Shown in pieces: positions 33,107-44,621 of a DNA stretch of 64,000 nt. The notes under the pieces are model-generated. The model was not told the DNA's origin, searched no databases, and saw only the letters and a program-made list of their open reading frames with translations. Source of the DNA: Polyporus tsugae (lineage: Eukaryota; Basidiomycota; Agaricomycetes; Polyporales; Polyporaceae); contig JAHRBS010000006.1 of assembly GCA_024305745.1 (NCBI GenBank), forward strand, positions 2,048,501 through 2,112,500, written 5' to 3'. Made by a program: the position numbers and the translations under genes. Each line of letters opens with the position of its first letter. Position 1 is the stretch's first letter.

Positions 33107-35343
33107 CTACACCACCCGCTCGATGTGTTCCTCTGTCCTCCACGGTAGGATAGAGACGAGCTCAAAGTCTTCCGTGATCACAGAAGACCGCTTTTTGTCT
33201 TTCGACGTCGATGGGGTGAGAAAGTCGTCCTGCCTCTCGTCCGAATCGAAAGCTATTCGTAGCGCATCAGTACCATAGCCATGCACCATGTCAAAACTCT
33301 CCCCCGTTGAACGTGAACACTCACAGGAACATTGCAGACTCAGCTTACTGGCGCTCCGCGTGAACACGATAGCGGGCGACTCGGAGTCCCTGTCATTATC
33401 GAGGCTCTGACCTTGACCGGAACGGTGATTGGTCTGGTCGCTGCTTCCCGGGATGGTGATATCGAGGCCGTCCATGTCGCCAAGCCAGCCGGTATCCATT
33501 GAGAAGCGTCGGCGCTGCATGGACTCTCGGGTGTTTAGACACACCCGCGACGCCTACAGCTCCGATGAGCCCTGTCTGAAATTGACGGCGGGGGATATCA
33601 AGGAGTACGTACGGAAATAGAGTAGATGGCTGAAAGCCAATTAGTGCCCATGATCGTGAGCGCGCGTCCTTGGAAGATGATCTCTAAGAGCAGGTTTATG
33701 AAGTTGCCGGCTGTGGAGAACGTCCGTTTTGATGTCAGGCGTGAAGCGGAGGCTGTGCGGCGAAAGGACTTACCGAACACCCTAGACCATTCGAGGTAAG
33801 AGCATCGGGATACATATGTATGAGAAATAGCATCGACTCGTGAGTCATTTATCTTTATCACTCACAGGAAGAAGTAGAATGCACTATCCCGCAGGAAGAA
33901 GTAAACGAACGGACTGATCGTTCCCAGCTCCCATACCGAGACCTTGCCCGGTGAAATCCCGTCTCGCTTCAGGGAGATGGTGTTGGCAAACTTGTACAGG
34001 ATGAGGAGAAAGTAGATACCTAGGCGCAGGGGACTATTTGAGCGCACGGGCCCCCTCCACAGAGATCGTAAGACATCGACACCTACACGTGGTTCCGAGG
34101 GCTACAGACCTGCAACGTCACCGTTAGATTTTGGTGGCAACAGTCATACAGGTCTCAGACGCACCATGCCACGATCGATAATTCTGGGTGATTGGGTGGT
34201 TCGACGAGGCAGCCGGGGAATGGTGTCAAAGCTGGTCGCTCGAAGACCTCAACAGACGTCACGATAAGTGTGGCGGTCACAACCCCAACCTGTCAACGTA
34301 GCCCTGAGTAATGTCATACGGGGGAAGGGAAGATAATAGTATGTACCGCCAGCTCAGCTACGCATAGACCGTTAATACCATCTACGAACACGACATCCGA
34401 GTGGACATACCAGTATACAAGGAAACAATGATTACAAGTACTATATACAAATGGCATGTCAGGCTTCATCGTGACCAGTAAGCTCATAGCGGCGTACTTG
34501 GCTTGCTTTGTTGATACGCTGCATAGAGTCGCATCAAGAACATGGCCTCTCCAAGGAAGGCCGTCAGCAATGTACCATTGCTAACACGAACTAGGTGAGA
34601 CTGGCTCTCGGTAATTGTACAGAAACGTAGATTGTACTTACTAGGCCTGCACCCACAGCCATCGTTTGCAACTAAGTGGGAAAAATGAGGATCGGAATAC
34701 ATGGCCAAATCCACAACCTTACAACTGAGTGTGTAGCGCATCACGTCAGTGAGCATTTGCAGGGACTCATCTGAAAGTCACTTACTGGAAGGCTGACGTC
34801 CCAACTAGTTCCAACTGCAGATCAAGTAATCCATTGGTTAAGACTAGAACGTCAGCACGAGGTTGACTCCCATACCAAGAACAGTGACCCTGGACAAAGC
34901 AGTCAGACACATTGATGTATGATAGGACCGCACATCGTGACTGAACTCACATTAAGGAAAGTAATGGATAATATCTCACAACAACATACAGGATCTTGGG
35001 AATCGACCACCTTGCTCTGCGGAGTGTTACGGTATAGGACTTTAAGCGTAACCGAGAGACACATACCTCCAGATGTATGATATCTGACCAACCGTCAGCT
35101 AACCCGCGACCTCTCGTGCAATTCAACTAGGCTGACCTCTTCTGGCAACGTCACCAAGATATCATAACCGAGCCATACAGCGGCAGCGACTGCATCGCGA
35201 GACCTAGGCATCAGCACATATTCGGGACCACCATTTGAATGAAGCGTACGAGTACATAGATTCGCTACATTCACATCTCCGGCAGCTTGTCTGACCTGTT
35301 CTAGCTCTGCAGCGAGACCAGCAGCAGGACCCAACAACACCAT
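33107..35343 (-). CDS. DUF6533-type seven-helix membrane protein
   Basis: Many short exons from ATG 35343 (MVLLGPAAGLAAELEQVRQA) to the stop at 33107. After the first intron (about 35,208-35,275) comes SRDAVAAAVWLGYDILVTLP followed by EEVSLV, the signature of the DUF6533 N-terminal region. Further segments: LLTAFLGEAMFLMRLYAAY (about 34,510-34,580), LGIYFLLILYKFANTISL (about 33,970-34,030), SVWELGTISPFVYFFLRDSA followed by FYFFL (about 33,870-33,940), and NFINLLLEIIFQGRALTIMG (about 33,640-33,710). The C-terminal exon (33,107-33,544) is soluble and ends PWRTEEHIERVV. This is the usual build of the large basidiomycete DUF6533/DUF6534 families of about seven membrane helices, whose function is unknown. 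Exon borders are approximate, and I have not proved every exon intact. Confidence 0.68.
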
Positions 35344-36480
35344 AAACCAGGATGGCGAGCGTCAAAAGTTGAGGCGGAAGAGGGGGTCGTCTAGCTGGAG
35401 TATTGTGTGAGCCTCTTGAAGCAACCTCGGCTTTAAGTACAGTCGTGCTCGAAATAAGATTCGAGAATCAAGAACGCCTCTGCAACACGTAAGCTCGAAC
35501 ACTGCAGCTGCCCCCAACACTAAGCGCACCGAGTCTGACTGGTGCATCAGAGTGTTCTTCGTGATCGAGGGGACACGAAGGGGGAGCGTTCCCATGGCGG
35601 GCCCCGCTACGGCGTATCGGGCGTATAGCCGAGCGAAGTTGAAGCTGGAAGCGGGCATGTGAGCGTGGTATCCACGTATCCATGCCGCGTGAACGCACTT
35701 GGACTAGAAGAGGACGGCTCCAAGTGACATATCGCGATCTCTTCTGTATGTTTTTACAGAATACTTGCTCATTCAGCTCATTGCGCGTACGTATTCGGGG
35801 TTGATGAGGCCCAGTGAGGAGCCATGTCCTTCAAGGCAGATACTGTATGCAGTCCAACACGCGGCATTAGCACGCAATTGACCCAAATTGACCGGATGGT
35901 AAGGCACAGAGAAGGCTTTAGAGCGGTTTAAGATGCTTACTACATGTCCTTGCGAAAATCCCCGGGGAACGGACGTAGAAAAGACTAAGAAAACCCATTC
36001 TTATTGAGCACGTTCGTTCAGTAGTGCACGAAGTGGGGCTCGAGAGTCGAAATTCAATCTGTTGAGACGGTCAGAACTTGGAGGCGTTTTGAAGGACTTC
36101 CGCTCACCATCTTAGTGTAACCCCTGGCTTTCTTGGACATTCGACAACGACACAATGCATTAGGACGATGGATGGTAGAAAGAGATTTCATGGGCTGGAT
36201 CCGGAACAGCTAGTGCCCGGGCAAGGTACCAGATGGAGTTAGCTTCGGCCAATGCCGACCGACGGGACCTCCGATTCTGGCCGCTCTCACCTTAAGTTAT
36301 CTCTCGGTCCTTTCCCGATGCTACCGATCCATACCCTAGGGTACACCTACTGTACAGTGTAACCCACTGTCCTGAGGCTATCTCTCCGTTCTCATCTCAT
36401 GAGCGTACATTTCTGAGACGACATGGCATATCAGTGAACAGGAGTCATGCGATGGCGATGACGAGATGACGATGTGCCTC
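35344..36480. other. Mostly non-coding stretch with one doubtful ORF
   Basis: A 98-codon minus-strand frame with an ATG at 35658 (MPASSFNFARLYARYAVAGP) ends at 35362. It has no recognisable domain and no splice context, so it is not called as a gene. The remaining sequence shows nothing. Confidence 0.35.
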
Positions 36481-36481
36481 T

Positions 36482-37528
36482 GTGCGGCCGCACGCTGAAG
36501 CACTTGCTTCCGTGTGCGAAGCCGTGGCGCATCGATCCTCTATCCCCACCAATTTCGCAACTTTGTATCAAGGGGATTCAGCCTCTATGATCACATTGAA
36601 CGGCACAGGTATGTTCTCCCCAGGGTATTCTCCTCGAAAAGCTCATGTTGAGGATTGCGAAGAACATTGAGGCACGCAAACCTGTGAACTACCATGTTCA
36701 TCTCCGTGCCAATGACACTGGACACATGCTCAGCTGTACGAGGTGAGCTGCCCAACCATGGTCTTTGGGCTCTACATAGAGTTATGAGTCTCGAAGTGTT
36801 CCCCGAACCCATGGTGCGGTTTATGTACCATCAGGCTCTCATGACGCATAAGCAAGGTACGTAACCTGGGCCCCGCGGCCGTGCACAGGCTGAGCTGGAA
36901 TGATGGCTAACAAGAGGAACTCCAGATGTGCAGCAACCCTCAGACCAGTCGGCCGTACTTATTTGTCCACCAATTCACACCGGCATTCATCCATGCCTTC
37001 TAGCGCTGTGCCAGAAGCACGTTCCGTTACCGCTAGACATGGACGTCGCTTGGCCAGCAGAAGCCCTATTCGCCTCTTCCAGACATCCTCCGGAAACCGG
37101 CTGGCCACCTCTTCGTGGGTCGAGCTCAAACACGGCTGCGCCAACACGTTCAACGTCCGGTCCCGGGTTGAGCATCCAGATCGCGGGCTTGCTGGCCCGT
37201 GCATGTCGGCCAACTTACATCATGCCGCACTCGTTCGAACTGCGGAATGCTGCGTGAATACCACACCTTGTTCGCTGTTGGTTCGCTGACGTACAGAGCT
37301 CTATTCATTCGGCTGGACCCGGAAGGAGGCATGGGGGTCTGTGTGCGGGTTTGTGGGTTTGCTTTACAAGCGACTTCCTGCGTGAGCTGTCATCTGTTTT
37401 ACGCTGATGTTGACGTTGTAGTCATGAACCCCGACAAGCTGCATTCTCATGAAGGAGGAGGCGGGTGTGCTGGTACAGTATGCTCTTGGCCTGCGGTCAG
37501 TACTCGAGACAGGTTCAAGGACCGATGA
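36482..37528 (+). CDS. Unrecognised protein, spliced plus-strand gene or relic
   Basis: Several exons give protein-like sequence with fitting splice sites. AEALASVCEAVAHRSSIPTN and FATLYQGDSASMITLNGT (about 36,500-36,605) come first. Next is LMLRIAKNIEARKPVNYHVH followed by LRANDTGHMLSC (about 36,640-36,735). A 37-nt intron (GTGAGC..CATAG, about 36,743-36,779) joins to VMSLEVFPEPMVRFMYHQAL. Another intron at about 36,857-36,925 leads to DVQQPSDQSAVLICPPIHTG, then HVPLPLDMDVAWPAEALFAS. A last exon may read LREYHTLFAVGSLTYRALFI. The join near 36,610 is not clean, since the only intron visible there is 15 nt. I do not recognise the family. No signal peptide or membrane helix is clear. Confidence 0.4.
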
Positions 37529-38165
37529 TTCCGTTCTGAATACCCTAGGGATCGTCGCCGTACGATACGGTTCTTATATACTAATGTAGATAGCAAAGCG
37601 ATCAAGACATCTGAGTAAGGATGAGTAAGTAATGAGGGGAAACGGGGAGATAAGTATTGGGTGATGGATGGTGCAATCCGCGGGGCGCAACAAACGCGTT
37701 CTTCCTATCTACCAACGTCACCGTACGCGCGTCGGCTTCGGACCCAGTCTCATTTGTCTTTAGTAGCCCGATGCCACATCGAGCAGCGTCCGAAAAAGGG
37801 CTGCTGCATTACAGTTATTGAAGTAGCTGGAGCTCGTCGATAGCTGCAATCATCACGCACTTCGTTCAAACTGAGGGAGGGGTTCTTTGATTTCTGTATC
37901 GATATGATCTCGTATGAATACACAGTAATATGCGAGCCATGCGCATTACACGGAGACATGCCGAGTTCTGGATCGTGAATCAGTGATTCGCAAAGTATCG
38001 GAAGGCGATTAAGAGCCCCGAAAATTAGTGGAAATGAATGTACCGGCAGTCTTGGCACACCTCGACCAGCGCCGCCGCCATTCGACCCTGCAGGCTACAT
38101 AAAGCCGCATATACATCCAGCAGCCCGACCCCCTTCTCCCCTCATCATCTTCATCGTCGTCCACC
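37529..38165. other. Intergenic stretch with the UDP-glucose dehydrogenase promoter
   Basis: About 640 bp with no gene. A TATA-like ACATAAAG at about 38,097-38,104 lies 60-70 bases before the ATG at 38166, followed by a C/T-rich leader. Confidence 0.45.
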
Positions 38166-41082
38166 ATGGCCCCCGTCAAGGTCTCCAAAATCTGCTGTAG
38201 TACGTCGCACTGTCTGAACGAGCGTTCGTCCCAGAGGCTTACCAGATTGGCTTGGCTTGGCAGTCGGTGCGGGATACGTCGGTGAGTCGCCCGGAGGCTA
38301 TCGCGATTACAGGGACGGACAAGGTTTGACCACGCAACCGTCGACGATTCACCCTACAACGTCCAGGTGGTCCGACGTGCGCTGTCGTCGCCCTCAAGTG
38401 CCCCCACATCCAGGTCACCATCGTCGACCTTAACCAGGCCCGCATCGATGCGTGGAACAGCCCCGACTTCAACCTCCCGATCTACGAGCCCGGCCTCGAG
38501 GACGTCGTTCGCCAGGCACGCGGCCGCAACCTCTTCTTCTCCACAGACGTAGACAAGGCCATCCAGGAGGCGGACCTAATCTTCGTGTCCGTGAACACTC
38601 CCACCAAGAAGTCGGGTGTCGGAGCTGGTTTCGCTGCTGACCTCAAGTACGTCCTATATTGGCATTCCTTTGCTCCATGTCGACCTTAACGTCTGTTTGC
38701 CATATTCAACGTCTGTCTTATCCACCCCCTCTTGCGGCCTCCCCTTGTCTCCATCCACCTCGCGACGATGACACCCTCTCTCGACCCCCCTGTCATCCAC
38801 CAGCTACGTCGAGTCCGCGACACGCCGCATCGCCGCCCTCGCGACCTCGAACAAGATCGTCGTCGAGAAGTCGACCGTGCCTTGCCGGACAGCCGAGTCG
38901 ATGCGCACTATCCTCGAGGCGAACTCCAAGCCCGGCACGCGTTTCGACATCCTCTCCAACCCCGAGTTCCTCGCCGAGGGCACGGCCATCACCGATCTCT
39001 TCAAGCCCGACCGGGTGCTCATCGGCTCGCTTCAGACGCAGGAGGGCAGGGAAGCGTGCGAGGCATTGGCGCAGGTGTATGCGAACTGGGTGCCGTGAGT
39101 GTTTCAGTCCCTTCTGCCCCGTTTCAATTACGTCTTCCCGACGGCGTACATGATTGCTGTATGCGATCTTGACTACGTCTTCCATTCATGTTGCCACCTC
39201 TGGCGCTCCAACGCGCCTTGTGATGGACAGCATGAGGCAACGTTCGGTCAATCTATGTTCAAGCCTCCCTATATCTCCTATATCCTGAGTTCCTCGTGCT
39301 AACGGAGTCAATAGGCGCGAACGCATCCTGACCGTCGGCCTCTGGTCATCCGAGCTCTCGAAGCTCGCCGCAAACGCGATGCTCGCACAGCGCATCTCGT
39401 CCATCAACGCACTGTCTGCGATCTGCGAGGCGACGGGTGCGAACATCGACGAGGTCGCACACGCGGTCGGCTTCGACTCGCGCATCGGCCCCAAGTTCCT
39501 GCGCGCGTCGGTCGGCTTCGGTGGGTCGTGCTTCCAGAAGGATATCCTCAATCTCGTATACCTGTCCGAGAGTCTGCACCTCCCGCAGGTTGCGGCGTAC
39601 TGGCGGCAAGTCGTGGACATGAACGAGTACCAGAAGAGCAGGTTCTCGAAGACGGTCGTGGATACCCTGTTTAACACGATTACTGGCAAGGTGCGTCCTC
39701 TTTTGTCTGTTGCTGCGTACCTGCGCTAGTCTCGTAAACGAACGGTTCATAACCGCCTCCGCCCTGCACCGGGCCCCACTCTCATGAGTATAGTACAATA
39801 CCTCACAATGCATACGATCATATTGGGTATTCCATCCAACGCATTATGAGATATTGTACTGTACATCTTACAGCCATCAATTGAGCTCGCGCGTCATCGT
39901 CTCCCACAGCGTGCATGCATCCGGAGGATTCGATCCCAGCCATGGCCTCTGGTTGTTCCCTAGATATGAGGGCGAGAGGCATGGTAACGTTGCATTGTTT
40001 GTGACTCAGGGGGTGTAATGGTGTGGCAAGTGCACTGCGCATATATCTACTACCGCAACAGGCTCGCGCTGCTCATGCAAGCAAGCGATAGAGAAGGAAT
40101 TTGTAGGGTCTGTCTCTGCCCGGGTTTTTTCTCATTGCCAGAAATTGTCGTCCCGGTGGGTATGCAATGCGTAGTTGCAGCCTGCGAAGCATCATGGCAT
40201 AATGCGAGGCGAGGCGATGCATTTAACCTGCGGAGGCTGGGTGCCTTGCATTCGACGTCGCAGCTATGCGCAGGGCGGGCTGGTACGCCGTATCTTGCGT
40301 CTTCCTTCATCACAATGCGGCCGGCGATGACCCCAATCACTGGGAAGAAATCAACTTTTCTGCAGTGAGGAAAGAAGATTTCCTGGATCTTTCACACAGT
40401 CTTTGGAAATGTGCCTTTCCTGGCTTTAGATTGGCGCCTTTCCAGAGCATATCCAGCGAGACGCAATTGCACGAAGAGGAAAAGTTGATTTCTACAGTGA
40501 ATCGTTCTCAAAGTGGTGTGACATGCATAGCTAGCTAACCAAGCTGTGGCCGGCTACTAGTGTCATTCTGTGCTGACATTTTTCCCATGCAGCACCTCGC
40601 CGTCCTCGGGTTCGCTTTCAAGGCGGATACAGGCGACACCCGGGAGTCGGCGTCCATCTCGCTCATCCGGGACTTCTTGCAGGAGCGCGCGTATGTGTCG
40701 ATCTACGACCCGAAGGTGGACGACGCCCAGATCTGGCTGGACCTGTCGGAGGCGCTCCCGTCGTGGCCAATAGAAACGATCAAGAAGCACGTTAGCATCG
40801 CCCGGTCGGCGCTCGAGGCGTGCCAGCAGAAGGAGGGAATCGTGATCGCGACAGAGTGGAAGGAGTTCAAGGAGATCAATTGGCAGGCGGTGTACGACCA
40901 AATGTCGAAGCCTGCGTTCGTGTTCGATGGGCGCATGATCCTGGACGTGGAGAAGCTACAGCAGATTGGGTTCACGGTGCGTTTCTGATCACAGACTTGC
41001 CGCTGCTGCGTTTTCCTGAACGACCGCTCATGCGCTCTTGTGTCTGCAGGTGAAGGTCATTGGTCGTGGTGACCGTCTTTGA
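38166..41082 (+). CDS. UGD1: UDP-glucose 6-dehydrogenase
   Basis: Oxidises UDP-glucose to UDP-glucuronate with two NAD+ molecules, supplying cell-wall and xylose precursors; cytosolic. ATG 38166 gives [11 protein letters not shown] and, after intron 1, [20 protein letters not shown] (the Rossmann NAD loop). Then follow [20 protein letters not shown] and [29 protein letters not shown], and the catalytic-cysteine motif [20 protein letters not shown] (about 39,506-39,565). The last large exon (40,593 on) carries [20 protein letters not shown] and the C-terminal UDP-binding domain. A final 11-codon exon, [10 protein letters not shown], ends with TGA at 41080-41082. The intron at 39,691-40,592 is 902 nt, far longer than its neighbours, and holds an imperfect inverted repeat. 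Confidence 0.96.
40347..40492. repeat. Imperfect inverted repeat (MITE-like) in a UGD intron
   Basis: GAAATCAACTTTTC at 40,347-40,360 and its exact reverse complement GAAAAGTTGATTTC at 40,479-40,492 enclose about 118 bases. With one small gap the match extends outward on one side to CACTG. The size and terminal inverted repeats would fit a small non-autonomous DNA element or a strong RNA hairpin. No target-site duplication was confirmed. Confidence 0.5.
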
Positions 41083-41582
41083 CTGCAGATAATGATATTG
41101 GATATGATCTCAAGAGCGCATAGATGTTTGATATGAAAGTGGATGACCGCACTTGACGTTGGGCCCGGCTTTGCTACTGTACTTACTGTGCCTGCTTGAT
41201 GATAATCAGAGTCTAGACGTATGTGATATAAATACCGGGGGCTACCATGTCCGGTAGGGCTCTATATAAGAGACAGGAGGCCGAGAGAATAGTCGTTCAA
41301 GTTGTTTCCTCCTCCGAACACCCGTTCTGCTCCGCACTGTGTCACCGTCGGCTGTTCCATTTCGACTTCCGATAGGCACGCCGTCATTGGCCAGCCGCCC
41401 GGGCATTTATTTATTTACATAAATGAGTTGCAGCTCCGCGCTCCTCGGCACACTCCCTATTTAATATATTCATCCGTCAACGTCCTGGACCTCTGCTCAT
41501 CGGCCGCCTTCATCGTCCCCCGTCCCTCGTCTCCTTTCCTCCCAACATCATTCGCCCGTGACTGTCGTCCAACACGTCGGCC
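41083..41582. other. Intergenic stretch upstream of LCB2
   Basis: 500 bp between two plus-strand genes. It includes a TATATAA box at 41,264-41,270 and a C/T-rich region before the ATG at 41583. Confidence 0.5.
41264..41270 (+). promoter_or_regulatory. Candidate TATA box for LCB2
   Basis: TATATAA, about 310 bases before the LCB2 ATG, which implies a 5' leader of roughly 280 nt. No other TATA-like motif lies closer with a better match except TATTTAA-type A/T tracts near 41,458. Confidence 0.35.
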
Positions 41583-43765
41583 ATGCCCTCTCGGCCGTCC
41601 CCCATCGCCCTCAACCCGATGTCCCCGACCCAGTCTATCTTCAAGAAGAAGAAGTCGACGTCGGGGCTCCCGACCGCCGCCTCCTATTTATCCGCCGTGT
41701 CCGTGGCCGACGCGCGTGCCCGCGCGCACGGCGCGACCCCAACGTCGACCCCGGCCCTCTCCATGTCCTCCTCGGTTACCTCAAGCTCAGAGGATACCGT
41801 TTTGGAAGAGAGCCCCGACTTCACTGATGGGCTCTCGTACCCCCGTGTGCCTCCGACGTCGGACCAGGTGTTCTCCACAGTACACTCGGAGTTCGGGCAC
41901 TGCGCCAACGAGGACTACCGCTACACATCTCAGCACCGAGAAGGCACGGCGTACAAGAGCATCCCCGAACAAGACCCACCGTACTACATCCTCCTCACCA
42001 CCTACATTAGCTACATCATCGTCATCTGCCTGGGACACCTCCGCGACTTCGTTGGCAAGCGCTTCCGCCGGGCGAACTACAGGCACCTCCTCCCGTGGAA
42101 CGTGAGTGACCGTTTTCTCGTTCTATGTGTGCTACGTGGCCGGGCGCCGACGACGAACGCGGGTCGTCCGTGCTTTTGCCTTGCAGGGATACGCCGCCCT
42201 CAACTCGGACTTTGACTCGTTCTACACTCGTCGGCTCAAGCTACGCATCGACGACTGCTTCTCCCATCCCGTCACAGGCGTCCCTGGACGCACCATCCTC
42301 TTGCTCGATCGCTACTCACCCGATTACAACAAGACGACGGTCCCAACCGGCACCCGGACCCGTGCGCTTAACATCTCGTCGTACAACTACCTCGGCTTCG
42401 CGCAGGGCAAGGGCGCGTGCTCGACAGCAGTCGAGGTCGCCTTGGACAGGTACGGGGTCTCAGGCGGAGGCCCGCGGCTGGAAGGAGGCACGCAGGACCT
42501 GCACGTCCAGGCGGAAGCGCTCGTCGCGCGTTTCCTAGGAATGGAGGATGCGCTCATCAGCTCCATGGGCTTCGCCACGAACTCCACCATCATCCCCGGG
42601 CTGGTGAGCAAGGGCTGCCTCGTCATCTCAGACGAGCTCAATCATGCGTCGATCCGGTTCGGGTGCCGGTTGAGCGGGGCGAACGTACGCATGTTCAAGC
42701 ACAACGACATGAAGGCGCTCGAGAGCCTGCTGCGTGAGGTTATCAGCCAGGGCCAGCCGAAGACCCACCGGCCGTGGAAGAAGATCCTCTTGATTGTCGA
42801 GGGGCTGTACTCGATGGAGGGGACCATGGCGAACCTGCCCGTCATTTTGGAGCTCAAGAAGAAGTATAAGGTGTGTTGTGGCTATTGCGCAGTCCAAATG
42901 CGGGAATTTGATTACCAATTTTGTCGTGCAGTTCTACTTGTTCATCGACGAGGCGCATTCGATTGGTGCTATGGGGCCCCATGGCCGCGGCGTAACGGAC
43001 TACTTTGGCATCGACCCCAAGGACGTCGACATACTGATGGGCACCTTCACCAAGTCCTTCGGCGCCGCCGGTGGGTATATTGCCGGTCGCAAGCAAATCA
43101 TCGACCGCCTGCGCATCCAGGGCCATTCCGGCACCTACACCGAGGCGATGACTCCTCCCGTTCTCGTTCAGATAATTGCGAGTACGGCAAGCATCATGGG
43201 CATCACCCTTCCTTCAGAGAAGCCGGCCTCCCCGACCCTCGCACTCCTCCGTTCCTCTGAACCCACCCCTGTCATCTCCGAGTGTGACATCATTCCAGGC
43301 ACGGTCCCTGCGTCCGCCCTTCCAGCTTGGATGCCCCTCTCTTCGGCGATGATTGACGGCTCGGACGGCAAAGTACGTTTGCGGAGGCTCGCGTTCAACT
43401 CGCGCTACCTGAACCGCGGCCTCCGCAAGCTCGGCTTCATCACCTATGGCCACGACGACTCGCCCATCATCCCTTTGCTGCTCTTCAACCCGGGCAAGAT
43501 GGCGGTGTTCAGCCGGATGATGCGCACGCGCGCGACCCCGATCGTCGTGGTCGTCGTCGCGTACCCCGCTACGCCTTTGGTCACCTCCCGCGTGCGGTTC
43601 TGCCTGTCTGCGGCACACACCAAGGAGGATATCGACGATCTGCTGCGCGCGTGCGACGAGGTCGGCGACTTGCTTGATCTGAAGCAGGCTGGGGGCGAGA
43701 GGTGGCCTGTGGAGGAGATCATCAGCCGCGCGGTCGAGCTTGTGCGGATGCCGGAATGCTCTTGA
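41583..43765 (+). CDS. LCB2: Serine palmitoyltransferase, subunit 2
   Basis: First committed step of sphingolipid synthesis: serine plus palmitoyl-CoA to 3-ketosphinganine; PLP-dependent, ER membrane, acting with LCB1. ATG 41583 opens MPSRPSPIALNPMSPTQSIF. A membrane helix lies at YYILLTTYISYIIVICLGHL. After intron 1 comes the alpha-oxoamine synthase core: LNISSYNYLGFAQGKGACST, SMGFATNSTIIPGLVSKGCL, FIDEAHSIGAMGPHGRGVTD and TFTKSFGAAGGYIAGRK, with the PLP-binding Lys. Two introns (at about 42,102-42,185 and 42,871-42,932) are short. A stretch of about 50 residues (near 43,200-43,370; SEKPASPTLALLRSSEPTPV) loops out between conserved helices, as in other basidiomycete homologues. The stop is at 43763-43765. 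Confidence 0.95.
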
Positions 43766-44621
43766 ACGACCAGACCGCGACCGCAACCTTTGCTCATTCT
43801 TACCCTTCGGCTGGTGCCTGTGCTACCATGGCATCGACCACACCGTGGCTGTCCACTGGCCCCCTCACTCACACCCCGTAAGCCGGTGGTGCCCGGTGCC
43901 ACATACTACTGGTATTGGTATTTAGACGTGGCTGGTCGGTCGGGCTTGCCCTTGCTTCGTGCTTGCGATTTTGTAGATATACCCTACTATTATCGGTTAT
44001 TGGCTGGTGGTGACGACGGTATCCACGCGCAAGGGATCTACCTTCATTCCTCCTTGTAATTATATTATAACGACACGAAACAATTTACGGAGACCAGGAG
44101 TGCGTCGAATAAAGTCATTTGTGAGCGGGGTTAGTGCCGCCGCGACAGCAGTTCAAACACTCTTGATTGCGCGCCTCCAAGGATGGCTTGCTCTCTCGCT
44201 CTTTGCTCCTCCGCTCGTCGTAGACTGAGCCGCCTCAATCTGATAGACTCGCCTTGGATCTGAACGACTTCTGGGTTTTTCACAGCGACGGTGCAGCTCG
44301 GCTTGACTCGTAGACTCGCTCTTGTTGGAGGACTTCTGCCCTCGGTGCTCCGCCTCTACTAGACATTTGCTAGTAGACTGTCTGCTCGTGCTGGTATAAC
44401 ACCCGGTCCCTGTGCGCGCAATCCTGGGCATTTAGGGCCTAGTTCCGTGCACCTACGTTTGGAGAGAGACCGAGAGAGGCCTGCTATCAACGACGCGATC
44501 GCGCGGTAACGAACTCAACGAACGTGAGTAGCCGCGCACTCCCTCCCTCTTACGTCCTCGCCTCTCAATCACCGGAACCTCCTCCACTTCCCTCTCTCCC
44601 TGAACTGGAACGCAGACCATC
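43766..44621. other. Intergenic stretch between LCB2 and the UCH-domain gene
   Basis: About 850 bp with no supported gene. The last 60 bases form a pyrimidine-rich leader before ATG 44622. Confidence 0.45.

Noticed and set aside
35362..35658. 98-codon ORF upstream of the DUF6533 gene
   Set aside because: It has an ATG and stop but no domain, signal or splice relation. It could be real, but nothing supports it.
39880..39930. Possible tRNA B box (GGGATCGAATCC on the minus strand) inside the UGD intron
   Set aside because: No A box at the right distance and no cloverleaf arms can be drawn.
44090..44430. Overlapping short ORFs between LCB2 and the UCH gene
   Set aside because: Both strands are open over similar lengths with no family signature. 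Best treated as intergenic.
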